Origin: Brachyspira pilosicoli P43/6/78 | Lineage (GTDB): Bacteria > Spirochaetota > Brachyspiria > Brachyspirales > Brachyspiraceae | Assembly: GCF_000325665.1 (NCBI RefSeq) | Contig: NC_019908.1 | Span: forward strand, 496,001 to 560,000 | DNA: 64,000 nt | Reading direction: 5' to 3' | Part shown: piece by piece, positions 17,516 to 26,578 of the stretch | How positions within the stretch are numbered: the stretch's first letter is position 1 | Layout: each line of letters begins with the position of its first letter | Program-made: the position numbers and the translations under genes | The notes under the pieces: model-generated | Told to the model about the DNA's origin: nothing | The model's database searches: none | The model's input: only the letters and a program-made list of their open reading frames with translations

Positions 17516-20164
17516 ATGATGAGTAGCTTTTTAGGAAACAAAGAAGATATTCTCAAAGAGCTTAATGTTGACACCAAAATAGGTCTTACAAAAGAAGCTC
17601 AAAAATTAAGCTTAGAAAAGTATGGTGCTAATAGTTTCACCAAAGAAAAAAGTGCCACATTGATTCAAAAAATATTAGAATCATTAAAAGAGCCTATGAT
17701 ACTTATGCTTATATTTGCAGGCTTAATAGCAATAGGTGTAAATACTGTAGCATATTTTAATGGCGGGCATGCTGACTTTTTGGAATGTTTGGGAATATTT
17801 ATCGCTATAAGTTTATCTATTACAATTACAATAGTGATGGAAGGAAAAAGTGCTAAAGCATTTGAGGCATTAAATAGCATAAATGAAGATATTAGAGTAA
17901 AAGTTATAAGAGACGGCAATATAGAAATAATAAATCAAAAAGATTTGCTTGTGGGTGATATTGCTTTTATAGAAACAGGAAACAAACTTCCTGCAGACGG
18001 AAGACTTATTGAAAGTGTATCGCTTAATATAGATGAATCTGCTTTAACAGGAGAAAGTGTTCCTGTAGAAAAAGATGCTGAAGCTGTAATTACAGATGAA
18101 AAAACAGCAGTTGCAGATAGAATAAATATGGCTTATTCTGGTTCTTTTGTTACTACTGGTAATGGTAAAATGGTTATTACTGCCGTAGGGGATTCTACAG
18201 AGTTTGGTAAAATAGCAAGAGAGCTTTCAAAAACACAAAGAACTTCAACACCTCTTCAAGAGAAATTAGCAGAATTGGGTAAAAAAATAGCTATAATTGG
18301 TATCACTGCTTCTATGATAGTTTTTATAATTCAATTAGTTAATCATATTAGACTTGGAACTGCTAATTTTGAAACTATATCTGAGGCTTTTATTACTAGT
18401 ATAGTATTGATTGTTGCTTCTGTTCCAGAGGGACTTCCTACAATAGTAGCTGTGTCTTTATCTATTAATATTATAAAAATGGCTAGACAAAATGCATTGG
18501 TTAAAAAGATGGTTGCTTGTGAGACTATAGGAAGTGTTAATGTAATTTGTTCTGATAAAACAGGTACTCTCACAGAAAACAAAATGACATTAAATCAATT
18601 ATTTGTTAATTGTGCTTATGTAGAGCCTGAGAATATAAAAGATAAAAACATAATTAATAACTTTGCTATTAACTCTACTGCTGATATTGATTATAAAGAA
18701 GATGGTCAAATTAAGTTTTTGGGCAATCCTACAGAATGTGCTTTACTTGTAGGGGCTAAAAAATCTGGTTTTGATTATAAAGCTATAAGAGAAAGTGCTA
18801 AAATAATATACGAATATCCTTTTTCATCAGAGACAAAAAATATGACTACTGTTGCCAAAATAGACGGTGAGAGTGTTGTATTTACAAAGGGAAGCCCTGA
18901 AAAGATAATGGCTATGTGTGATATTAGCAGCGAAGAGAAAAAATGTATAGAAGAGGCTATAGAGAAGTTCCAAGAAGAGGCAAAGAGGGTTATAGCATTT
19001 GCTCACAAGAAAGTTGATGATAATGTAGAGAACATAAGAGAGAAACTTGAAAGCAATATGATATATGACGGTTTTGTTGCTATATCTGACCCTGTTAGAA
19101 AAGAAGTTTATGATGCTGTAGAGCAATGCAGAAGTGCTGGTATCAACATAAAAATGCTTACAGGAGATAATATAGTTACAGCAAGAGCTATTGCAAGAGA
19201 ATTAAAAATACTTGATGAAAATAGCATAGTTCTTGAGGCAAAAGATATTGATGCTATGGACGATAACACATTAAAGCAGAATTTAAGTAAGATTTCTGTT
19301 ATAGCAAGAAGTACTCCTACAGTAAAGATGCGTGTTGTTAATGCTATAAAAGAGATGGGTAATGTTGTTGCGGTTACAGGGGACGGTATAAATGATGCTC
19401 CTGCTATAAAGAATGCTGATGTTGGTGTTGCTATGGGTATAACAGGTACAGAAGTATCAAAAGAGGCTAGTGATATAGTGCTTCTTGATGACTCTTTTGC
19501 TACAATAGTTAAGGCAGTTCAATGGGGACGCGGTATATATGACAATTTCCAAAGATTTATACAGTTTCAGCTTACAGTTAACTTTGCTTCTGTTGTAGTT
19601 GTGTTGTTATCTACTTTAACAGGATTTAAATCTCCATTTACAGCTATACAGTTATTATGGATAAATATTATCATGGACGGACCTCCTGCTATTGCTTTAG
19701 GACTTGAACCTATTAGAAGCAACTTAATGAAGAGAAAGCCTATTAAAAGAAATGCTAATATAGTTACTTTAAGTATGCTTAGAAAGATTATATATTCCGG
19801 TACTGTGATGATTATATTATTTATGCTTCAAAGTAAGCTTAATATATTAAATGTAAGTGATGCTGAAGCTTCTACTGTATTATTTGTTATGTTTGTAATG
19901 TTCCAGATATTTAATTCTTTCAATAGCAGAGAATTAGGTTATGATAGTGTATTCAAACATTTCCTTGATAACAAATTAGTACTTTTAAGCATGTTTGGTA
20001 CTTTTGTATTACAGATATTAGCTACACAATTTGCTGGGGCCTTCTTTAATACTGTACCTTTAAGTTTATTTACTTGGGTTAAAATAGTTGCTTTGTCTTT
20101 TATAGTGATTATAGCATCTGAGATTTTTAAACTATGTGCTAAATTGTTTTTTGGAAAAAGATAA
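17516..20164 (+). CDS. P2-type cation-transporting ATPase (Ca2+/Mn2+ efflux)
   Basis: Ion pump of about 880 residues. The phosphorylation motif CSDKTGTLTENKM (Asp near 347), the actuator loop TGES, the hinge TGDGINDAPAIKNADVG and membrane motifs VPEGLP (M4) and NIIMDGPPAIALG (M6) mark a P2-type Ca2+ ATPase. With the Mn riboswitch in front, exporting excess Mn2+ is the likely job; Ca2+ is the alternative. Start: ATG 17516 or 17519, because GAGAGG (17501-17506) lies 9 nt before; the in-frame TTG at 17507 touches that SD. Single-gene unit. Confidence 0.92.
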   Translation: MMSSFLGNKEDILKELNVDTKIGLTKEAQKLSLEKYGANSFTKEKSATLIQKILESLKEPMILMLIFAGLIAIGVNTVAYFNGGHADFLECLGIFIAISLSITITIVMEGKSAKAFEALNSINEDIRVKVIRDGNIEIINQKDLLVGDIAFIETGNKLPADGRLIESVSLNIDESALTGESVPVEKDAEAVITDEKTAVADRINMAYSGSFVTTGNGKMVITAVGDSTEFGKIARELSKTQRTSTPLQEKLAELGKKIAIIGITASMIVFIIQLVNHIRLGTANFETISEAFITSIVLIVASVPEGLPTIVAVSLSINIIKMARQNALVKKMVACETIGSVNVICSDKTGTLTENKMTLNQLFVNCAYVEPENIKDKNIINNFAINSTADIDYKEDGQIKFLGNPTECALLVGAKKSGFDYKAIRESAKIIYEYPFSSETKNMTTVAKIDGESVVFTKGSPEKIMAMCDISSEEKKCIEEAIEKFQEEAKRVIAFAHKKVDDNVENIREKLESNMIYDGFVAISDPVRKEVYDAVEQCRSAGINIKMLTGDNIVTARAIARELKILDENSIVLEAKDIDAMDDNTLKQNLSKISVIARSTPTVKMRVVNAIKEMGNVVAVTGDGINDAPAIKNADVGVAMGITGTEVSKEASDIVLLDDSFATIVKAVQWGRGIYDNFQRFIQFQLTVNFASVVVVLLSTLTGFKSPFTAIQLLWINIIMDGPPAIALGLEPIRSNLMKRKPIKRNANIVTLSMLRKIIYSGTVMIILFMLQSKLNILNVSDAEASTVLFVMFVMFQIFNSFNSRELGYDSVFKHFLDNKLVLLSMFGTFVLQILATQFAGAFFNTVPLSLFTWVKIVALSFIVIIASEIFKLCAKLFFGKR

Positions 20165-20287
20165 TATATAAATACCGTTTATAATTGACTTTTTACTTTT
20201 TATATGTTATTTTTAATAAAATAAAAATATAATAAAATATGTTAACTTTTTAATAATATTATCGATTATATTATCTGTTAAAAGTAG

Positions 20288-20315
20288 TTGACTTTTTTAA
20301 AATTTATAATATAAA
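20288..20315 (+). promoter_or_regulatory. Promoter of the galactokinase-like gene
   Basis: TTGACT (20288-20293) and TATAAA (20310-20315) with 16 bp between them; a strong SD GAGAAGG follows just before ATG 20344. Confidence 0.5.
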
Positions 20316-20343
20316 TAACAAATAATTTAACTGAGAAGGTTAT

Positions 20344-21522
20344 ATGATACCAAAATTACATTTAAGATTAGTAGAAAGATTTAGAGATGTCTTTGGACAA
20401 AAAGGTGAAGTAAAATTGTATTTTGCTCCTGGAAGATTAACTTTTATAGGAGAACTTATAGACTATTCAGGCGGTGATACTATTACAGCTGCTGTAGATA
20501 GAGGCACCTATTTAGTAGTTAGAAAAAGACCAGACAATAAAATTAATATTTATGGTCATTCATTTAAAGCTAAAAAATCATTTACCTTTAATGAATTAGA
20601 AAAAAACAAAGAAGATGAATGGGCTATATATTTTAAGGGTGTTTTTTCTGTATTATTGGAAAGAGAATATAAAATAACTGGTATGGATATTTATGCATAT
20701 ACAGATTTGCCTTTTAATACTTCATTAGCTTCATCTAGTTCATTATGTGCTTGTTTAACTTATGCTATTTTTGATGTAAATGGTTTAGATAAAAGTGATA
20801 TTATAGAATTGGCTAAATTATCTTATGAAGGCGAAATTAAATACGCTTCTCATAGAACTTCATTGAGCGATCATATTACTATATTTTTAGGAAAAGAAAA
20901 TAGTTTATTACTATTTAATATGTTTAAAATGAGCTATGAATATTTGGATATAAACTTTGGTGAGTATTGTGTAGCGGTAGTTAATAGTAATAAAAAAAGA
21001 ACTTCTAGTGATAGTGAATATAATGCTAGAAAGAGAGAATGTGATAATGCTTTAAAAAAGCTTAAAGAAAAAAAATCTTCTATTAAATTTTTATCAGATT
21101 TAAAGCCTAAAGATGCTGATTTTATTAAAGAGACTTTGCAAAATAAAGAACAAAGAAGAGCTTTATATGTATCTTCTGAAGAGGATAGAGTAAATCAAGC
21201 TGTAAAAGCTATAAAGAAAGGTGCTATTAAAGATTTAGCTGCATTAATATCAAAAACTCATGATAGTTTAAGTAAATTATATGAAGTTTCTACTGCAGAA
21301 CAAGATATTTTGGTGGAAGAAGCTTCAAAAATGGACGGAGTTCTTGGTGCACGTATGATTGGTACAGGTTTTGGAGGCGGTGTTTTAATTTTGCTTAAGA
21401 AAACTGAAGTAGAAAATGTAATAGAAGCTTTATATACTAATTATAAAGAGAAAACTAGAAGGGACGCTGATGTTTATATTGTAAAACCTACTAATGGCGT
21501 TAGAATGCTTTCTATTGAATAA
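20344..21522 (+). CDS. Divergent galactokinase-like GHMP kinase
   Basis: 392 residues with GHMP-kinase architecture. Motif 1 is APGRLTFIGELIDYSGG (28-44), where galactokinases have GRxNLIGEHTDYNGG: Glu37 and Asp40 stay, but His and Thr are replaced. Motif 2 is SLASSSSL (127-134). The catalytic Asp176 sits in SLSDH in place of the usual GIMDQ. Tyr226 in YNARKREC and motif 3 IGTGFGGG (339-346) are galactokinase-like. It probably phosphorylates galactose or a relative; galT is present at 61447. The changed sugar-site residues leave room for another substrate. Confidence 0.75.
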   Translation: MIPKLHLRLVERFRDVFGQKGEVKLYFAPGRLTFIGELIDYSGGDTITAAVDRGTYLVVRKRPDNKINIYGHSFKAKKSFTFNELEKNKEDEWAIYFKGVFSVLLEREYKITGMDIYAYTDLPFNTSLASSSSLCACLTYAIFDVNGLDKSDIIELAKLSYEGEIKYASHRTSLSDHITIFLGKENSLLLFNMFKMSYEYLDINFGEYCVAVVNSNKKRTSSDSEYNARKRECDNALKKLKEKKSSIKFLSDLKPKDADFIKETLQNKEQRRALYVSSEEDRVNQAVKAIKKGAIKDLAALISKTHDSLSKLYEVSTAEQDILVEEASKMDGVLGARMIGTGFGGGVLILLKKTEVENVIEALYTNYKEKTRRDADVYIVKPTNGVRMLSIE

Positions 21523-21546
21523 TAATTAATATATTGGAAAAATATT

Positions 21547-22654
21547 ATGACATTATCTGAAATAAAAAATACAGTATTAGAGATTAAAGAGCAGACTGAA
21601 ATTTTAAGGGGGTATCTTTGACCCTGAGGCTATATATAAAAGGGTAAAAGAAATTGATGAGATATCTTCTAAAGATGACTTTTGGAATGATAATATTGCT
21701 GCTCAAAAAATAATGAAAGAGAGAATGCTTCTTCTTGATAAAATAGAGCCTATTGAAAACTTAATAAAAAATGCTAACAATATTTATGAACTTGTTGAAA
21801 TGGCAATAGAATCTAATGATACAGAAATGGAGAAAGAATTAGAAACTGAATGTATAGAGCTTCAGAAGGTTTTTAATGAATTAGAGACAAAGAATCTATT
21901 TTCTGGTGAGTTTGACAGTAAGAATGCATATTTAACTTTAAATGCAGGAGCAGGCGGTACTGAAAGCTGCGATTGGGCTTCTATGCTTTCAAGAATGTAT
22001 GTACGTTTTTGCGAGAGGCATGGTTTTACAGTAGAGACTACTGATGAGCTTCCTGGTGATGAGGCTGGTATAAAACAAATAAGTTTTTATGTGCAGGGGC
22101 TTTATGCTTATGGATATTTACGCTCTGAAATAGGCGTTCATAGGCTTGTAAGAATATCTCCTTTTGATGCTAATGCTAAGAGGCATACTTCTTTTGTTGC
22201 TGTAAGTGTTATGCCTGATATAGATGAAGATATTGAAGTAGAAATTAATCAGGCTGATTTGAGAATAGATACTTATAGGGCTTCAGGAGCAGGCGGTCAG
22301 CACGTTAATAAAACTTCTTCTGCTATAAGAATAACTCATATACCTACAAATATAGTTGTTCAATGTCAGGCTGAGAGAAGTCAGCATAATAATAAAGATA
22401 TGGCTATGAAAATGCTTAAGGCTAAACTTTATCAATTAGAAAAAGAAAAGCTTGATAAAGAAAAAACAAAAAAATAAGCTGGGGAAAAAACTGATATTGC
22501 TTGGGGTAATCAGATTAGAAGTTATGTTTTTCAGCCTTATCAGATGGTAAAAGATTTGAGAACTGGTCATGAAACTGGTAATATGAACTCTGTTATGGAC
22601 GGTAATATTGATGAGTTTATATCTGCTTATCTTAAACAGCAAATAAAAAAATAA
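21547..22654 (+). CDS. prfB: Peptide chain release factor 2, programmed +1 frameshift and an in-frame UAA
   Basis: RF2 ends translation at UGA and UAA. The 5' frame starts at ATG 21547 and meets UGA at 21619-21621 inside the canonical frameshift site. Ribosomes shift +1 and continue with [15 protein letters not shown]. The SPF tripeptide ([10 protein letters not shown]) and GGQ ([10 protein letters not shown]) are present. In the shifted frame a UAA at 22475-22477 interrupts the gene, but the same frame goes on for 58 codons with an unmistakable RF2 C-terminus ([23 protein letters not shown]) to the stop at 22654. Since prfB is normally essential, that UAA is probably a sequence error or a recent lesion. 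Confidence 0.9.
21607..21622 (+). other. RF2 programmed +1 frameshift site
   Basis: AGG GGG TAT CTT TGA C: the SD-like AGGGGG, the slippery CTT and the UGA-C context are identical to the classic prfB autoregulatory site. When RF2 is scarce, the slow UGA favours the shift and more RF2 is made. Confidence 0.97.
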
Positions 22655-22752
22655 TTATAAAGTATTTCTATAGTTATACGATTATAAAAACAGTATTGAA
22701 ATTTATTAAAACATTTCAATTAAATCTTAATTAAAAATGGAATTTATAATCA

Positions 22753-24381
22753 ATGTCTAATAAAAAGTTTAATTTAAAAATTGCTACTATAGCTTCTTGG
22801 GTACTATTATTTTTCGCTTGGATATTTTTCTATGCAGTTACACAAAGACCTACTGCTGTTTTTTGGGTTGTATTAGCTGTAACATTAATACTTACGGCAA
22901 TTACTGTTATAATAGAAAAAAATAATATAATTTCTCTATTAAAAACAAGATTTGTTCATAAAGCTTTTTTTGGCATACTTTCTCTTATTATCATTTTAGC
23001 TATTTTAGTGGGGCTTTATATTATAAGCATAAACTTCCCGATAAGATTTGATTTAACACAAAATAAATCATACACAGTTTCTCAGCAAACTATGGATGTA
23101 ATTTCTAGAATAGATAGTCCGCTTTCAATAGTTGTTTTAAGGTCTCCAAGTACAGATCCTACTTCTGCTGATTGGCGTTCTGATTTATTATTAGACCAAT
23201 ATCAAAGATTAAGCAAACATATTACAGTTGAATATATTAACCCAATAGAAAAACCTTCTGCTAAAAGTAAATATCAAATGACTCAGGTTGGTGAGATAAT
23301 ATTTAGTTATGGACAAAGCAAACAGGTGAGGGTATATAGAAAAGATTTAACTACTCAATCTAAAGTTACTTCAGAGCCTTTATTTGTTGGAGAAGAGAAA
23401 TTCACTCAAGCTATATATACTTTGTTAGAACAAGAGTCTTATGTTGTTTATTTTACAGTTGGTCATGGAGAGAGACAGCTTCAAGACAGAGGAGGCGAGG
23501 GATTATCTTATGTTAAAACTTATTTGGAAAATGAGAATTATAAGGTAAGAGATTTAAATATTATATTAGAAAATATTCCAACAGATGCTTCTTTAATTGT
23601 AATAGCTTCTCCTGTTGAAACATTCAGCGATTTTGAAATTGAGAAATTAAATAACTATGTAAAAACAGGTGGTAAATTGCTTGTGCTTTATGATAGTTTT
23701 ATGGATAGAAGTAATTTTAATTCTAATTTAGATGTATTTTTATCTGATTGGGGATTTAAGACAAAAAATGATTATATAATAGACCCTGTATCAAGTGTTG
23801 TTATACCGGTTAATGTGGTTCCTCAGTATACAGCTCACCCTATAACACAAACTCTAAAAGAGGGTAATGTATTTGCTTGTTTGGTTGTAGCAAGAAGTAT
23901 TTTATCTGGAGAAAGTAAATATAGCGGAAGTTTTGAGAATATAATCACTACTTCTCCTCAAGGATATGGTAAGGAAGAGGCTACTTTTGATTTGTCTCGT
24001 GCAAGATTTAACCCTAGAACAGATATTGCAGGTCCTGTACCTTTGGCTATTGCTGGAACTTATGATATAGAAGGCAGAGATGTGCCTGCAAGAATTGTTG
24101 TATTTGGAGATGCTACTTTTGCTTTAAATGCATATATTAATCCTGAGCAAGGTCAATCTGTAGATGTTGCTTTTGCGGGTAATAAAGATTTGTTTATGAA
24201 TACAGTTGCTTATCTATTAGAAGCAAGACAAAAGATAACTATAAGACCAAAAGAGGCTAGCATTAAAAATCTTACTCTTACAACAACACAAACTAATTTT
24301 ATTAGATATGTTGCTCAAATTGGTTTGCCTTGTTTATTTGGTATATTAGGTATTCTTATATGGTTCTTAAGAAGAAGATAA
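22753..24381 (+). CDS. GldG-family protein (ABC-transporter auxiliary)
   Basis: 542 residues: two or three N-terminal membrane helices (about 10-95), a large extracytoplasmic region and a C-terminal helix ending in a positive cluster (LRRR). The stretch FDLTQNKSYTVSQQT and the later VGHGERQLQD match the GldG/ABC_transp_aux family, whose members usually accompany an ABC ATPase and an ABC-2 permease (GldA/GldF in gliding bacteria). No such partner lies next to it here; the neighbours are prfB and a flippase. Function unknown. The start has only a weak SD. Confidence 0.72.
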   Translation: MSNKKFNLKIATIASWVLLFFAWIFFYAVTQRPTAVFWVVLAVTLILTAITVIIEKNNIISLLKTRFVHKAFFGILSLIIILAILVGLYIISINFPIRFDLTQNKSYTVSQQTMDVISRIDSPLSIVVLRSPSTDPTSADWRSDLLLDQYQRLSKHITVEYINPIEKPSAKSKYQMTQVGEIIFSYGQSKQVRVYRKDLTTQSKVTSEPLFVGEEKFTQAIYTLLEQESYVVYFTVGHGERQLQDRGGEGLSYVKTYLENENYKVRDLNIILENIPTDASLIVIASPVETFSDFEIEKLNNYVKTGGKLLVLYDSFMDRSNFNSNLDVFLSDWGFKTKNDYIIDPVSSVVIPVNVVPQYTAHPITQTLKEGNVFACLVVARSILSGESKYSGSFENIITTSPQGYGKEEATFDLSRARFNPRTDIAGPVPLAIAGTYDIEGRDVPARIVVFGDATFALNAYINPEQGQSVDVAFAGNKDLFMNTVAYLLEARQKITIRPKEASIKNLTLTTTQTNFIRYVAQIGLPCLFGILGILIWFLRRR

Positions 24382-24410
24382 TAAATATAAAGGTGTATAA
24401 TTAATATAAT

Positions 24411-25685
24411 ATGTATAATATAAAAACATTATATAAAAAATATTCATATTATATTAATTATGCTTTATTAGTATTTATAAATGGTGTTGCTAGTGTATTA
24501 AATTATGTTTCTTCGATTTATGTAAATAGAAGTTTATCAATATCAGATTTTGCTCATTATAATGGCATTATCAATATATATTCAATAATAGTTTTAACTG
24601 TATCTAGTTTTAGTTATTATATAATGCATAATTATAAAGACGATGAAGATGCTAGGAGTTACTGGGCTTATGGATATATTATTGCTGCTGTAATATTTAT
24701 ATTGTATATATTATCTATACCGCTTATTGATATACTTTTTAATATAAGAAGCTACATTTCTCTTTTTATAATATCTATTGGAATATTTGCAACTATTTTA
24801 ACTATAGTGTCGCAGTCTATATTAAAAATTAATAATTATATAGCTTATGATTATATTGCAAGTTTAATAGCAATATTTATAGCAAAAATTTTACTTTTGG
24901 CATACTTTATTATAACAGGACTCACATTAGAAAAAGCTATTGTATCTGTAACTTTATTTTGTATTTTATATTTAATTATTAATTTAATTGAACTAAAAAA
25001 ACTTAATCTTCCTTATTGTGTTTCTATAAAAAAAATAAATACATATTTCTCTAAACAAAACTTATATATTTTCTTAAGTTATATAATAAATATTGTTATA
25101 ATAAACTTTATATTTAATTGGATATCATTAAGCGATGTATTAATGGCTAATAGATATTTAGATAAAACAAGTGCAGGTTACTATTCTACAATATCATTAA
25201 TAATAAAAATGTTTTTCTATATAGGAACCCCAATAGCTTCAGTTATGTTTTCTTATATTTTAATAGCTAAAAAGGATAATAACAAAAATAAAGAAAATAA
25301 AATACTTTATTATTCAATAGGCCTTTTTATATTTGCTTCATTTTGTTTATCGGTATTTTTAATTGCATTTGCCAAACAAGTTGTATTGATACAGTTTACA
25401 AACAGATATGAGGCTATTATTCCATTAATCCCAGAGGCTGCAATATTTGGTTTTTCTTTAGGGTTTACTGTTATTACATTTAATTATGGACTTGCATATA
25501 AATTATTTGCACCTTTCTATGGATATTTAGCCATATTTGCTTATGTGTATTTTTCTCTGAGAAATGGACTAAGAACTTTTGAAAATTTTATGTTTATAAT
25601 GAAAATATTTTTTATAGCATTGCTTATATATAATATTTTAATAATATTAATACATAGAATAATATTAAAAACTAATAAAAAGTAG
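24411..25685 (+). CDS. Polysaccharide flippase-like membrane protein (Wzx/MATE-like)
   Basis: 424 residues with about 12 evenly spaced hydrophobic helices and no large soluble domain. The opening (NYVSSIYVNRSLSISDFAHY) resembles the start of O-antigen/polysaccharide flippases (MVF superfamily), which move lipid-linked sugars across the inner membrane. The exact substrate cannot be read. It begins 29 nt after the GldG-like gene, so the two may be co-transcribed. Another MVF transporter is the alternative. Confidence 0.6.
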   Translation: MYNIKTLYKKYSYYINYALLVFINGVASVLNYVSSIYVNRSLSISDFAHYNGIINIYSIIVLTVSSFSYYIMHNYKDDEDARSYWAYGYIIAAVIFILYILSIPLIDILFNIRSYISLFIISIGIFATILTIVSQSILKINNYIAYDYIASLIAIFIAKILLLAYFIITGLTLEKAIVSVTLFCILYLIINLIELKKLNLPYCVSIKKINTYFSKQNLYIFLSYIINIVIINFIFNWISLSDVLMANRYLDKTSAGYYSTISLIIKMFFYIGTPIASVMFSYILIAKKDNNKNKENKILYYSIGLFIFASFCLSVFLIAFAKQVVLIQFTNRYEAIIPLIPEAAIFGFSLGFTVITFNYGLAYKLFAPFYGYLAIFAYVYFSLRNGLRTFENFMFIMKIFFIALLIYNILIILIHRIILKTNKK

Positions 25686-25697
25686 AAGAAAAAATTA

Positions 25698-26396
25698 TTA
25701 TTTAGCACCTTTTGATATAAGTAACTCTTCTATTTTAGTATTATTTTTTTCTTTTGCATAACCTAATGCTGTGTTTCCGCTTTTATCTTTAGCGTTGATA
25801 TCAGCTCCATATTCTATCAATAACTGTGCTATTTCTGTATTATCAGTAAAAATAAACCACATTAAAGGTGTAGCATCTTCTAATTTTATATTTTGTCCTT
25901 CATATTTGGCAGTAAATTTTGTATTAATATCAGCACCAGCATTTATTAATAACTCAGCTACTTCTTTATTTTCATTAAGTATTAAAGGAGTAAAATTTTT
26001 CATATATACTCCATTTCCATTTAATGAAACCTTTATGTTTACATTAGCTTTTTTTTCTATAAGTATTTTTGATATTTCTGTTCTATTATACGTTATAGAA
26101 TATATTAAAGCTGTAAATCCTGATTTGTCTTTTATATTAATATCTGCGCCTTTTTCTATAAGAATCTTTGATATTTCATCTTGCTTAAAAATAATAGAAA
26201 ATATTAATGGTGTAGCACTATCTTCTATTTTGGTATTTATATTAATTTTCTTATCATTTATGAAATTTGAAACTTCTTCAATATCACCAGATGCTATATG
26301 CGATAAGAATTCTGCTTCATTTTCAGCTTTTCTTGGATATAGTGCATTAAAACTAAATAAAGTATACAATATAGCCATTAATATAATCTTTTTCAT
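25698..26396 (-). CDS. Secreted ankyrin-repeat protein
   Basis: A signal peptide (MKKIILMAILYTLFSFNA) is followed by about five ankyrin repeats with typical lines such as ATPLIFSIIFKQDEISKILI, EKGADINIKDKSGFTALIYS and YGADINAKDKSGNTALGYA. Ankyrin domains bind proteins; a periplasmic or outer-surface partner is likely but unknown. Start taken at ATG 26396, because an AGAGGT SD precedes it; the ORF could extend 19 codons upstream but without an SD. Such proteins are frequent in Brachyspira. Confidence 0.85.
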   Translation of the reverse strand: MKKIILMAILYTLFSFNALYPRKAENEAEFLSHIASGDIEEVSNFINDKKININTKIEDSATPLIFSIIFKQDEISKILIEKGADINIKDKSGFTALIYSITYNRTEISKILIEKKANVNIKVSLNGNGVYMKNFTPLILNENKEVAELLINAGADINTKFTAKYEGQNIKLEDATPLMWFIFTDNTEIAQLLIEYGADINAKDKSGNTALGYAKEKNNTKIEELLISKGAK

Positions 26397-26517
26397 ATAA
26401 ACCTCTTTATAAAAATATTTTACTAATAATATATTAATTGTATTTTTTATCAATATGATTACTAGAAATTAATTAATATAAAAAATATTAATTTTTAAGA
26501 AAAATACATAAATACTA

Positions 26518-26545
26518 TTGACATAGTTATTATTTTTATTAAAAT
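26518..26545 (+). promoter_or_regulatory. Promoter of the cyclic-nucleotide-binding-domain gene
   Basis: A perfect TTGACA (26518-26523) and TAAAAT (26540-26545) with 16 bp between them, about 35 bp upstream of the start at 26579. Confidence 0.5.
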
Positions 26546-26578
26546 TAAACTATCAAGTTTTAATAATGGGTTTATATT

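Noticed and set aside
20165-20287. Possible second riboswitch before the galactokinase-like gene
   Set aside because: The region is AT-rich with no recognised conserved blocks; only a promoter was supported.
25771-26400. Plus-strand ORF opposite the ankyrin gene
   Set aside because: Antisense of the repeats; the ankyrin frame has signal peptide, SD and repeats, the other does not.
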